From Methylobacterium radiotolerans JCM 2831 (GTDB lineage: Bacteria; Pseudomonadota; Alphaproteobacteria; Rhizobiales; Beijerinckiaceae), in contig NC_010505.1 in NCBI RefSeq assembly GCF_000019725.1, forward strand, positions 3,829,001 through 3,893,000: a stretch of DNA of 64,000 nucleotides, written 5' to 3'. The position numbers and the translations under genes were made by a program. The notes below the pieces were generated by a model. It ran no database searches, was not told the DNA's origin, and saw only the letters and a program-made list of their open reading frames with translations. Positions 34,345 to 43,937 of the stretch are shown here, in pieces (position 1 is the stretch's first letter; each line of letters opens with the position of its first letter).

Positions 34345-34689
34345 GGTCAGGTCCGGATACGCGGGAAGCCCGCAAAGCTGCCCACGCCGCGATCCGCGAG
34401 AGACATCAGAGGGTTCGGCCGGTCCGGCGGTCGCGGGTGAGGATCGCCCCGGCTTGGGCGCCTTCCTAAAGGTCCGGGTCGCCCACGCCAAGAGCGGGGG
34501 CAAGCTCGGCGATCGCCCAGAGACGCGGAGGTCGCGTCCGCCGGCATGCGCGCCGGCCTCGCGCAGCGCGAAATCGGCCGCGAACGGGCGTGCGGCGATC
34601 CCGACCTTGCCAGCCCGGCACCAGAAGCCCCACACTTGCGGGATTGGCCGGCGGGTCCCGCGGGGCCCGGGCAGGAGATGGATATCGGC
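34345..34689. other. Divergent intergenic region, 345 bp
   Basis: Separates the glycosyltransferase unit (minus) from the moxR cluster (plus) and must hold both promoters. No convincing -35/-10 pair, operator palindrome, repeat or RNA was recognised. A TTGCCA near 34607 could be the moxR -35, without a good -10. Confidence 0.4.
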
Positions 34690-35694
<1,005 letters not shown>

Positions 35695-35696
35695 CT

Positions 35697-36608
35697 TTGG
35701 TCGCGACGAACGCCCTCGACGCCGGCAGGCGCACCCCAGGCCGGCGCGAGAGCGAGGGCGCGACCGCCCTCTCCGACAAGATGCCCCGCCTCGTCCTGGA
35801 GGCGCGCCGCGTGTCGAGCCTGCTGGCCCACGGCCTCCACGGCCGCCGCCGCGCGGGGCCGGGCGAGAGCTTCTGGCAGTTCCGCCCCTTCGTGACCGGC
35901 GAGGCCGCGGCGCGCGTCGACTGGCGCCGCTCGGCCCGCGACGACCGGCTCTACGTGCGCGAGCGCGAATGGGAGGCGGCCCACAATATCTGGCTGTGGA
36001 TCGACCGCTCGGCCTCGATGGGGTTCGTGTCGGACCTCGCCTCGGCCCCGAAGGTCGAGCGGGCGCTCGTCCTCGGGCTCGCCCTGGCCGACGCCTTCGT
36101 CGAGGGCGGCGAGCGGGTGGGCCTGCTCGGGCTGACCCGCGCGAGCGCCTCCCGCGGGATCGTCGAGCGCCTGGCCCAGGCGCTCGTGGCCGACCACGCG
36201 GGCCTGACTCAGGACCTGCCGCCCCGGGCCAGCCCCGCCCGCTTCGACGAGGTGGTGCTGATCGGCGATTTCCTGACCGCGCCGGACCGGATCGCGGCCT
36301 CCGTGCAGAGTCTCGCCGGCCGCGGCAGCCGCGGCCATCTCCTCATGGTCGTGGACCCGATCGAGGAGACCTTCCCGTTCACCGGCCAGGCCGTCCTGCA
36401 CGATCTCGAGGGCGGCCTCAGCCTCGATATCGGCGACGCCGACGCCTGGGGGGCGCGCTACCGGGCCCGGATCGCCGAGCACCGGGCCGCGCTGGCGTCC
36501 ATCGCCCGCGGACAGGGCTGGACGCTGACGATCCACCGCACGGACCGGCCGGCCAGCGAGGCGGCCCTGCGGCTCGCCACGCTGATCGCCGCCCGCGGCA
36601 CGGAGTGA
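35697..36608 (+). CDS. DUF58 domain protein (MoxR partner)
   Basis: About 303 residues. Core: LLAHGLHGRRRAGPGESFWQFRPFVTGEAAARVDWRRSARDDRLYVREREWE, the DUF58 signature, followed by WLWIDRSASMGF, a VWA-like metal site (D-x-S-x-S). The likely start is TTG at 35697, two bases after the moxR stop; no ATG lies before the conserved core except at the KMPRLVL position (about 35779). It probably works with MoxR on a periplasmic or membrane client. Confidence 0.85.
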   Translation: MVATNALDAGRRTPGRRESEGATALSDKMPRLVLEARRVSSLLAHGLHGRRRAGPGESFWQFRPFVTGEAAARVDWRRSARDDRLYVREREWEAAHNIWLWIDRSASMGFVSDLASAPKVERALVLGLALADAFVEGGERVGLLGLTRASASRGIVERLAQALVADHAGLTQDLPPRASPARFDEVVLIGDFLTAPDRIAASVQSLAGRGSRGHLLMVVDPIEETFPFTGQAVLHDLEGGLSLDIGDADAWGARYRARIAEHRAALASIARGQGWTLTIHRTDRPASEAALRLATLIAARGTE

Positions 36609-36615
36609 GGCCGCC

Positions 36616-39435
36616 ATGCTGGGTCTGACCTTCGCCGCCCCGCTGGCGCTCGCCGCCCTGATCGGCCTGCCGGCCCTGTGGTTCCTGCTGCGGGTGACCC
36701 CGCCGCGCCCGCGGCGGATCAACTTCCCGCCGCTGAAGCTCGTCGCCGACCTGGTCCCGCAGCGGCAGACCCCGGCCCGCACGCCGCCCTGGCTGCTGAT
36801 CCTCCGGCTCCTGATCGCCGCCGCGCTGATCCTCGCGGTCGCGGGTCCGGTCTGGAACGCCGGGGGCATCGGGGCCGGCGGTGGCCGCAGCGCGCTCCTC
36901 GTGCTCCTCGACAACGGTTTCCCGGCCGCCCACGACTGGCGCGACCGCCTGCGCGTCGCCACCGACGCGGTCGAGGGCGCCGCCCGGGACGGCCGGCCCG
37001 TCGCGGTGATCGGCCTCGCCGACGCCCCCGCGGCCTTCGAGGCGAAGACGCCGGCCGCCGCCCTGGAGCGCCTGCGCGCCCTCGCGCCGCGCCCGATCCT
37101 CCCCTCCCGCGACGCGCATCTCGCGACGATCGAGACCTTCCTCGACAAGAACCGCGGCGCCGGCCTCGTCTGGATCAGCGACGGCGTCGCCGGCGCGAAC
37201 GACACGCGCTTCGCCAAGGGCCTCGCCGACCTCGCGGGCGACAAGGGCGCGGCCCTGACGGTGCTGCGGGCCGACAGGCCGCCCGCCCTCGCCCTCACCG
37301 CCACCGAGAATGCCGGCAAGCTCGTGACGCACGCCCTGCGGGCGGCGCCGAACGGGCGCGACGCCGGGGTGATCCGGGCGCTCGACCAGAAGGGCCTGCC
37401 GCTGGCCGAGCGCGACTTCGCCTTCGCGGCCGACGCCATCGAAGCGGACGCGACCTTCGAGATGCCGGTGGAGCTGCGCAACAGCATCAGCCGCCTGGAG
37501 ATCGCGGGCGAGCGCTCGGCCGGCGCCGTGGTGCTGCAGGACGAGCGCGGCAAGCGCCGCCGCGTCGGCCTCGTGTTCGGCGGCACGCTCGACCAGGCGC
37601 AGCCCCTCCTGGCGCCGACCTATTACCTGTCCCGGGCGCTCCAGCCCTTCGCGGACGTGCAGGAGCCGCGGGGCGCCAAGGGGACGGCGGACTCGATCAA
37701 CCAGCTCCTCGACAACCAGGTCTCGGTCCTCGTGCTCGCCGATGTCGGCGCCCTCGACGAGAGGACCACCGCGCGGATCGAGAGCTTCGTGAAGGACGGC
37801 GGTATGCTGCTGCGCTTCGCCGGCCCGCGGCTCGCCGCCGGCAACGACCCGCTGGTGCCGGTGCGGCTGCGGCGCGGCGGCCGGACGCTCGGTGGCACGC
37901 TCTCCTGGGACAGCCCCAAGACCCTGGCGCCCTTCCCGCCCGAGAGCCCCTTCGCGGGCCTGACGCCGCCCGCCGATATCGGCGTGCGCCGCCAGATCCT
38001 GGCCGAGCCGGACGGCGACCTGCCGAACCGGACCTGGGCGTCCCTGCAGGACGGCACGCCGATCGTCACCGCGCAGAAGCGCGGCCAGGGCACGATCGTG
38101 CTGTTCCACGTCACCGCCGACACGACGTGGTCGAACCTGCCGCTCTCCGGGCTGTTCATCGACATGCTTCGGCGCGTCGTGGCGCTGGCCGGCGCCTCGG
38201 CGCCGGTGCAGGGCGACGCCGCGCGGGCCGCCGCGCCGGTGCTCGCGCCGCGGGTGACGCTGGACGGGTTCGGCGCGCTGGGCTCGCCGCCGGCCTCGGC
38301 CACCGCGGTGTCGGCCGACTACGCCGACCGGGCGAACCTTGAGCATCCGCCGGGCTTCTACGGCCCGCCGGACGGAGGCATCAGCGTGAACGCCCTGAAA
38401 CCGGATGACCGGCTGACGCCCCTCGACACCGCGGCCCTCGACGGCGCCCGGTTCGGGTCGCTCGCCGGGGCCGAGACCCTGGACCTGCGGCCGAGCCTGT
38501 TCACCCTGGCGCTGCTGCTGCTGGCGCTCGACACCCTGGCGGGACTGTGGCTCGGCGGCTTCCTGCGCCGCGGCGGTCTGGCGGCCCGCCTGCGCGGACG
38601 GCCGGCCGTGCTGGCCCTCGCCGGCCTGGTCCTGCTCGCCGCCCTGCCGGTGCGCCCGGCCGGCGCGGAGGAGCCCCCGGCCAACCGGCCGAACGGCATC
38701 GAATCGGCGCTGGTCACGCGCCTCGCCTACGTGATCACGGGCGACGCCGCCGTCGACGAGGCGAGCCGCACCGGCCTCACCGGCCTGACCCAGATGCTGG
38801 CCGCGCGCACCGCCCTGGAGCCGGGCGAGCCCGCCGGGATCGATCCGGCGAAGGACGAGCTGGCCTTCTACCCGCTGATCTACTGGCCGATCGCCCCGAA
38901 CCGGCCGCAGCCCTCGGACGTCGCGATCCGCAAGATCGACGCGTTCATGCGCAACGGCGGCACGGTCCTGTTCGACACCCGCGACGCGCTGACCGCCCGG
39001 CCGGGCGGGCCGCCCACCCCGGAAGGGGCCTATCTCCGGAAGATGCTGGCGACGCTCGAGGTGCCTGAACTGGAGCCGGTGCCCCTCGACCACGTGCTGA
39101 CCAAGGCCTTCTACCTCGTGGACAGCTTCCCGGGCCGCTACGCCACGGGCCAGACCTGGGTGGAGGCCCTGCCGCCGGCCGCGGACGGCGCCGAGCGCCG
39201 CCCGGCCCGCGCCGGGGACGGCGTGAGCCCGATCATCATCACGGGCAACGACCTCGCCGCCGCCTGGGCTGTCGGCCGCCGGGGCGAGCCGCTGTATCCG
39301 GTCGTGGGCGGCGACCAGCGCCAGCGCGAGATGGCGTTCCGCGGTGGCGTGAACATCGTGATGTACACGCTCACCGGCAACTACAAGGCGGATCAGGTCC
39401 ACGTGCCCGCGCTGCTGGAGCGGCTGGGGCAGTGA
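36616..39435 (+). CDS. BatA/DUF4159 membrane protein
   Basis: 939 residues. N-terminus: two membrane helices framing the BatA segment (PPRPRRINFPPLKLV, then PPWLLILRLLIAAALILAVAG). A VWA-like domain follows (SALLVLLDNGFPAAHDW). After two more helices near 620-680 comes DUF4159 (YVITGDAAVDEASRTGLTGL..., FYPLIYWPIAPNRPQP, FMRNGGTVLFDTRDAL). It begins 7 bp after the DUF58 stop. The large periplasmic or cytosolic domains probably recruit the MoxR machine to a client. No catalytic site is evident. Confidence 0.85.
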   Translation: MLGLTFAAPLALAALIGLPALWFLLRVTPPRPRRINFPPLKLVADLVPQRQTPARTPPWLLILRLLIAAALILAVAGPVWNAGGIGAGGGRSALLVLLDNGFPAAHDWRDRLRVATDAVEGAARDGRPVAVIGLADAPAAFEAKTPAAALERLRALAPRPILPSRDAHLATIETFLDKNRGAGLVWISDGVAGANDTRFAKGLADLAGDKGAALTVLRADRPPALALTATENAGKLVTHALRAAPNGRDAGVIRALDQKGLPLAERDFAFAADAIEADATFEMPVELRNSISRLEIAGERSAGAVVLQDERGKRRRVGLVFGGTLDQAQPLLAPTYYLSRALQPFADVQEPRGAKGTADSINQLLDNQVSVLVLADVGALDERTTARIESFVKDGGMLLRFAGPRLAAGNDPLVPVRLRRGGRTLGGTLSWDSPKTLAPFPPESPFAGLTPPADIGVRRQILAEPDGDLPNRTWASLQDGTPIVTAQKRGQGTIVLFHVTADTTWSNLPLSGLFIDMLRRVVALAGASAPVQGDAARAAAPVLAPRVTLDGFGALGSPPASATAVSADYADRANLEHPPGFYGPPDGGISVNALKPDDRLTPLDTAALDGARFGSLAGAETLDLRPSLFTLALLLLALDTLAGLWLGGFLRRGGLAARLRGRPAVLALAGLVLLAALPVRPAGAEEPPANRPNGIESALVTRLAYVITGDAAVDEASRTGLTGLTQMLAARTALEPGEPAGIDPAKDELAFYPLIYWPIAPNRPQPSDVAIRKIDAFMRNGGTVLFDTRDALTARPGGPPTPEGAYLRKMLATLEVPELEPVPLDHVLTKAFYLVDSFPGRYATGQTWVEALPPAADGAERRPARAGDGVSPIIITGNDLAAAWAVGRRGEPLYPVVGGDQRQREMAFRGGVNIVMYTLTGNYKADQVHVPALLERLGQ

Positions 39436-39539
39436 TGGTTTTGGACAGACAGCGCGCGGCCGCCTCCCCTCCCTTCTCTGCGTGCCTGCAGATCCGAAGC
39501 GCGCGCGCGGCGGCGCGTCGGCAGGACGGGGCGCGAGTC

Positions 39540-39576
39540 CCCTCTCCCGTGCGGGAGAGGGACAGGGTGAGGGACC
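39540..39576. repeat. REP-like palindromic element, copy 1
   Basis: A 22-bp near-perfect palindrome (CCCTCTCCCGTG followed by its complement) plus the flank ACAGGGTGAGGG. Copy 2 at 39642-39677 is the same element in inverted orientation. Confidence 0.7.
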
Positions 39577-39641
39577 ATGTCTCCCCGGACGCGGCGCTCC
39601 CTGTCGGCACGTCGACGGCGCGCTTGAGCCCGAAACTTCCC

Positions 39642-39677
39642 GGCCCTCACCCCAGCCCTCTCCCGTACGGGAGAGGG
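39642..39677. repeat. REP-like palindromic element, copy 2 (inverted)
   Basis: The reverse complement of copy 1 with a perfect 22-bp palindrome (CCCTCTCCCGTACGGG...) preceded by CCCTCACCC. The two palindromes differ at one base. They face each other across 65 bp, all within the 334-bp gap (39436-39769) that splits the moxR cluster. No gene was seen in that gap. Confidence 0.7.
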
Positions 39678-39769
39678 AGCCCGTCGCGCCTGCCCGCGCC
39701 GCCGCGTGAGCGTGGCGGCGCCCGGCACGAAGCGCGGCGTCGCCTCACGGATCCGGAGTGCTCCGCCCG

Positions 39770-41851
39770 ATGCTGAGCCTCAGCTTCACCCCCCTCCTGC
39801 CCTGGCCGGCCATCGCCGTCCTGGGCGCGATCGTCGCCGTCCTGGCGGTCTTCGCCGTCCTGGCCCGCGGCCGGACCGCGCTGCTGCGCGTCCTCGTCCT
39901 CGGCCTGGTGCTGGCGGCGCTCGCCAATCCCGCGCTGGTGCGCGAGGACCGCGAGCCCGTGAAGGACGTGGCCGCCATCGTGGTCGACCGGTCCGGCTCC
40001 CAGCAGCTCGGCGACCGGCCGCAGATGACCGACGCGGTCCGCGCCGAGCTGCAGCGCCGCTTCGGGGCGCTGACCGACATCGAGCCCCGCTTCATCGACG
40101 TGCCCGATTCCAAGGACGGCGATGACGGCACCAAGCTGTTCACGGCCCTGAGCCAGGCGCTCGCCGACGTGCCGCCGGAGCGGCTCGCCGGGATCGTGAT
40201 GCTCACCGACGGCGTGGTGCACGACATCCCCGCCTCCCTGGCCCAGCTCGGCATCAAGGCGCCGCTCCACGTCCTCGTCACCGGACACCCGGACGAGCGC
40301 GACCGACAGATCAAGCTCCTGGAGGCGCCCCGCTTCGGCATCGTCGGCAAGGACCTGACGATCCGCGCCGAGGTCATGGAGCGCGGCGGGACCGGCCACG
40401 CGGTCGTCACGGTGCGCCGCGACGGCGAGGAGATCGGCCGGCGGGACGTCGCCACCGACAAGCCGTTCTCCCTGAACCTGCGCATCGAGCACGGCGGCCC
40501 GAACGTGGTGGAGATCGAGGTCGAGCCGCTGCCGGGCGAGCTCACCACGGTCAACAACCGGGCGGTCCTGCCCATCGAGGGCATCCGCGAGAAGCTCCGG
40601 GTGCTGCTCGTCTCCGGCGAGCCGCACCAGGGCGAGCGCACGTGGCGCAACCTCCTGAAGTCGGACGCCAACGTCGACCTCGTCCACTTCACGATCCTGC
40701 GGCCCCCGGAGAAGCAGGACGGCACGCCGATCTCGGAACTCTCCCTGATCGCCTTCCCGACGCGCGAGCTGTTCGTCCAGAAGATCAAGGACTTCGACCT
40801 GATCATCTTCGACCGCTACGCCAACCAGAGCGTGCTGCCGCAGGCCTATTTCGACAACATCGTCCGCTACGTCCGCGAGGGCGGCGCCCTGCTGATCGCC
40901 GCCGGTCCCGAATTCGCCGGACCGGCCAGCCTCGCCCGCACGCGGCTCGCCGGCATCCTGCCCGGCGACCCCGACGGCCGGGTCGTCGAGAAGCCCTACA
41001 AGGCGACGCCGACCCAGATCGGCCAGCGCCACCCGGTGACGCGCGCCCTGCCGGGCTCGGACGCGAGCCCGCCCGCCTGGGGCGACTGGCTGCGCATCGT
41101 CGAGGCCAGGACCCGGCCGGGGATCCAGCCGATCCTGTCGGGGGCCGAGGGCCTGCCGCTGCTCGCGCTGTCGCGCGAGGACAAGGGCCGCGTCGCCCTG
41201 CTCCTGTCCGACCACGCCTGGCTCTGGGCGCGGGGCTACCAGGAGGGCGGCCCCTATCTCGACCTGCTGCGCCGCCTCGGCCACTGGCTGATGAAGGAGC
41301 CGGCCCTCGAGGAGGAGGCCCTGCGCGCCCAGACCACCGGGCGCGGCCGCGAGGTGCGGGTCGAGCGCCAGACGATGGCGGACCAGGCCGAGCCGGTCAC
41401 CGTCACGGGCCCGACCGGCAAGGTGACGACGCTGACGCTCAAGCCCAAGGAGCCCGGCCTGTTCACCGCGACCTTCGACGCGGAGACCCTGGGCCTGCAC
41501 ACCCTGCGCTCGGGCAACCTCGTGGCCTTCGTCAGCGTCGGGCCGGCCAACCCGCGCGAGCTGGCCGACGTGTTCAGCGACACCGAGCGCCTGAAGGCCG
41601 CGGCCGACGGATCGGGCGGCTCGGTCCGCCGGGTCGCCGAGACCGGCGGCATCCAGGTGCCGCGCCTCGCGCTGGTGCGCGGCGGCCGCCTCGCCGGCAG
41701 CGACTGGATCGGCTTCCGTCCGAGCGACAGCGCCAACATCCGCGGCGTCGAGGTCTACCCGCTGGCGCTCGGCCTCGCGGCGCTGGCCGCGCTGGCGGCC
41801 GCCCTGCTCGCCATGTGGCTGGTCGAGGGCCGCCGGGGGCGGGCGGCGTGA
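39770..41851 (+). CDS. VWA/GATase-like membrane protein of the moxR cluster
   Basis: 693 residues. Two N-terminal membrane helices (LLPWPAIAVLGAIVAVLAVFAVLA and LLRVLVLGLVLAALA) precede a VWA-like domain (AAIVVDRSGSQQLG, IVMLTDGVVHDI) and a class I glutamine-amidotransferase-like fold (REKLRVLLVSGEPHQGERTW, FDLIIFDRY, GGALLIAAGPEF); a final helix ends the protein. No catalytic Cys-His-Glu triad is visible, so the GATase fold is probably structural. Start ATG at 39770; GTG at 39758 is possible. Separated from the DUF4159 gene by the repeat pair. Confidence 0.82.
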   Translation: MLSLSFTPLLPWPAIAVLGAIVAVLAVFAVLARGRTALLRVLVLGLVLAALANPALVREDREPVKDVAAIVVDRSGSQQLGDRPQMTDAVRAELQRRFGALTDIEPRFIDVPDSKDGDDGTKLFTALSQALADVPPERLAGIVMLTDGVVHDIPASLAQLGIKAPLHVLVTGHPDERDRQIKLLEAPRFGIVGKDLTIRAEVMERGGTGHAVVTVRRDGEEIGRRDVATDKPFSLNLRIEHGGPNVVEIEVEPLPGELTTVNNRAVLPIEGIREKLRVLLVSGEPHQGERTWRNLLKSDANVDLVHFTILRPPEKQDGTPISELSLIAFPTRELFVQKIKDFDLIIFDRYANQSVLPQAYFDNIVRYVREGGALLIAAGPEFAGPASLARTRLAGILPGDPDGRVVEKPYKATPTQIGQRHPVTRALPGSDASPPAWGDWLRIVEARTRPGIQPILSGAEGLPLLALSREDKGRVALLLSDHAWLWARGYQEGGPYLDLLRRLGHWLMKEPALEEEALRAQTTGRGREVRVERQTMADQAEPVTVTGPTGKVTTLTLKPKEPGLFTATFDAETLGLHTLRSGNLVAFVSVGPANPRELADVFSDTERLKAAADGSGGSVRRVAETGGIQVPRLALVRGGRLAGSDWIGFRPSDSANIRGVEVYPLALGLAALAALAAALLAMWLVEGRRGRAA

Positions 41852-41997
41852 CGCGGCCCCGCGGCGGGTCGCGCGCGGCGCGCGCGGTCCTGTGCGGCGG
41901 CGCATGGTCGACGGGTGGCCGCCCGCGTCCTATGACCCCGGTACTCTCGAGATGTCCGCGCCGCGCGCGGGCCCGACGCAACGGAGACAGCCTGCCC

Positions 41998-43923
41998 GTG
42001 ACAGCGCAGACCGTGACTGGACGCCTCCTCGCCGCGACACTCCTCGCCGCCTGCCTCCAGTTCGCCCCGGCCCGTGCGCAGGAACCGGCCGCGATGCCGT
42101 CGACGCCGGCTGAGTTGCCTGCCACCCTGCCGGCCGCCAACGGCCAGTGGACCCACGCGATCACGCTGATGGGCCAGCCGAAATACGGCCCCGACTTCAA
42201 GCATTTCGACTACGCCGACCCGGCCGCGCCCAAGGGCGGGATGGTCCGGTTCGGGGCCCAGGGCGGGTTCGACAATTTCAACATCGTCGTCGCCGGCCTG
42301 AAGGGTGACCTCGAGAACGGCATCCAGCAGATCTACGATTCGCTGATGACCGAGTCCTCGGACGAGCCGTTCACCTCCTACGGCCTGCTCGCCGAGGCGG
42401 TCCGGATCGCCCCCGATCTCGGCTCGGTCTCGTACCGGCTGCGCGAGAACGCCCGCTGGCACGACGGCCAGCCGATCACGCCCGAGGACGTGGTCTGGTC
42501 CTTCGACGTGCTCAAGGCCAACAGCCCGTTCTACGCCGCCTACTACCAGACCGTGGCCAAGGCCGCGGTGACCGGGCCGCACGAGGTGACCTTCACCTTC
42601 ACGGAGACCGGCAACCGCGAGTTGCCGCAGGTGATCGGGCAGCTGCGCGTCCTGCCCAAGCACTGGTGGACCGCCAAGGACGCCAACGGCAAGCCGCGCA
42701 GCGTCACCGAGACGACCCTGGAGCCGCCGCTGGGCTCGGGCCCCTATCGCCTCGCGAAGTTCGAGCCGGGCCGCACGACGACCTACACCCGCGTGCCCGA
42801 CTACTGGGGCAAGGACCTGCCGGTGAACGCCGGGCGCTACAACTTCGACACCGAGCGCTACGAGTATTTCCGCGACGGCACCGTGCTGGTCGAGGCGCTG
42901 AAGGGCGACCTCTACGACTTCCGGGTGGAGAACATCGCCCGGAACTGGGCGACCGCCTACGAGGATTTCCCGGCCGTGAAGGAGGGCCGGCTGATCAAGG
43001 AGGCGTTCCCCGAGCGCGGCATGGGCATCATGCAGGCCTTCGCGTTCAACACGCGCCGGGACAAGTTCAAGGATCCGCGCGTCCGCCGGGCCTTCAACCT
43101 CGCGCTGAACTACGAGGAGATGAACAAGGCCCTGTTCTACGGCCTGTACAAGCGGATCAACTCCTACTTCTTCGGCTCGGAGCTGGCCTCCTCCGGCCTG
43201 CCCGAGGGCGAGGAGAAGGCGATCCTCGAGAGCGTCAAGGACAAGGTCCCGGCCTCGGTCTTCACCACCCCCTACGCCAACCCGGTCAACGACGGCCCCG
43301 AGGCCGTGCGCAAGAACCTCCGCGAGGCCGTCGGCCTGCTGCGCGAGGCCGGCTACGAGCTGCGCGGCGGCAAGATGGTCAGCAAGGCCACCGGCGAGCC
43401 GCTGACCGTCGAGTTCCTGGAGTTCCAGAACACCTTCGAGCGGGTCATCCTGCCGTTCGCGGCGCAGCTGAAGCTGATCGGCATCGACTCCACCCTCCGG
43501 GTGATCGACCAGGCGCAGTACCAGAACCGCATCCGCAACTTCGACTTCGACGTCACCACGGCGTCGTGGGGCGAGTCGCTCTCGCCCGGCAACGAGCAGC
43601 GCGAGTACTGGGGCTCGGCGGCGGCCGACAAGCCCGGCTCGCGCAACCTGATCGGGATCAAGGATCCCGGCATCGACGCCCTGATCGAGAAGGTGATCTT
43701 CGCCAAGGACCGGCACACCGTGATCGCGGCGACGCGCGCCCTCGACCGGGTGCTCCTCGCCCACGACTACGTCGTCCCGCAATGGTCCTCCGACCAGCAG
43801 CGGACGCTGCGCTGGAACCGGTTCGGCCACCCGGCGATCCTGCCGCTCTACGCCAGTTCCGGCTTCCCGACGACGTGGTGGTACGACGAGAAGCTCGCGG
43901 CCAAGACCGGGGCGCCCCGTTGA
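41998..43923 (+). CDS. YejA-type peptide-binding protein (first copy)
   Basis: 641 residues from GTG at 41998. The signal peptide runs to about residue 30 (FAPARAQ). Family 5 binding-protein features: YGPDFKHFDYADPAAPKGG, a DYWGKDLPVNAGRYNFDTERYEY stretch split over two lobes, WTFD-like SFDVLKANSP, and the late DPRVRRAFNLALNYEEMN helix. YejA proteins bind oligopeptides and microcin C-type compounds. It is 14 bp upstream of a homologous gene. ATG at 41932 would precede the signal peptide by 22 residues. Confidence 0.88.
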   Translation: MTAQTVTGRLLAATLLAACLQFAPARAQEPAAMPSTPAELPATLPAANGQWTHAITLMGQPKYGPDFKHFDYADPAAPKGGMVRFGAQGGFDNFNIVVAGLKGDLENGIQQIYDSLMTESSDEPFTSYGLLAEAVRIAPDLGSVSYRLRENARWHDGQPITPEDVVWSFDVLKANSPFYAAYYQTVAKAAVTGPHEVTFTFTETGNRELPQVIGQLRVLPKHWWTAKDANGKPRSVTETTLEPPLGSGPYRLAKFEPGRTTTYTRVPDYWGKDLPVNAGRYNFDTERYEYFRDGTVLVEALKGDLYDFRVENIARNWATAYEDFPAVKEGRLIKEAFPERGMGIMQAFAFNTRRDKFKDPRVRRAFNLALNYEEMNKALFYGLYKRINSYFFGSELASSGLPEGEEKAILESVKDKVPASVFTTPYANPVNDGPEAVRKNLREAVGLLREAGYELRGGKMVSKATGEPLTVEFLEFQNTFERVILPFAAQLKLIGIDSTLRVIDQAQYQNRIRNFDFDVTTASWGESLSPGNEQREYWGSAAADKPGSRNLIGIKDPGIDALIEKVIFAKDRHTVIAATRALDRVLLAHDYVVPQWSSDQQRTLRWNRFGHPAILPLYASSGFPTTWWYDEKLAAKTGAPR

Positions 43924-43937
43924 CGGGGGCGCCCGGG

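Noticed and set aside
40642-42000. N-terminal extension of the first YejA-type gene over the preceding gene
   Set aside because: The extension is an out-of-frame shadow of the GATase-like gene. A signal peptide at GTG 41998 gives the real start.
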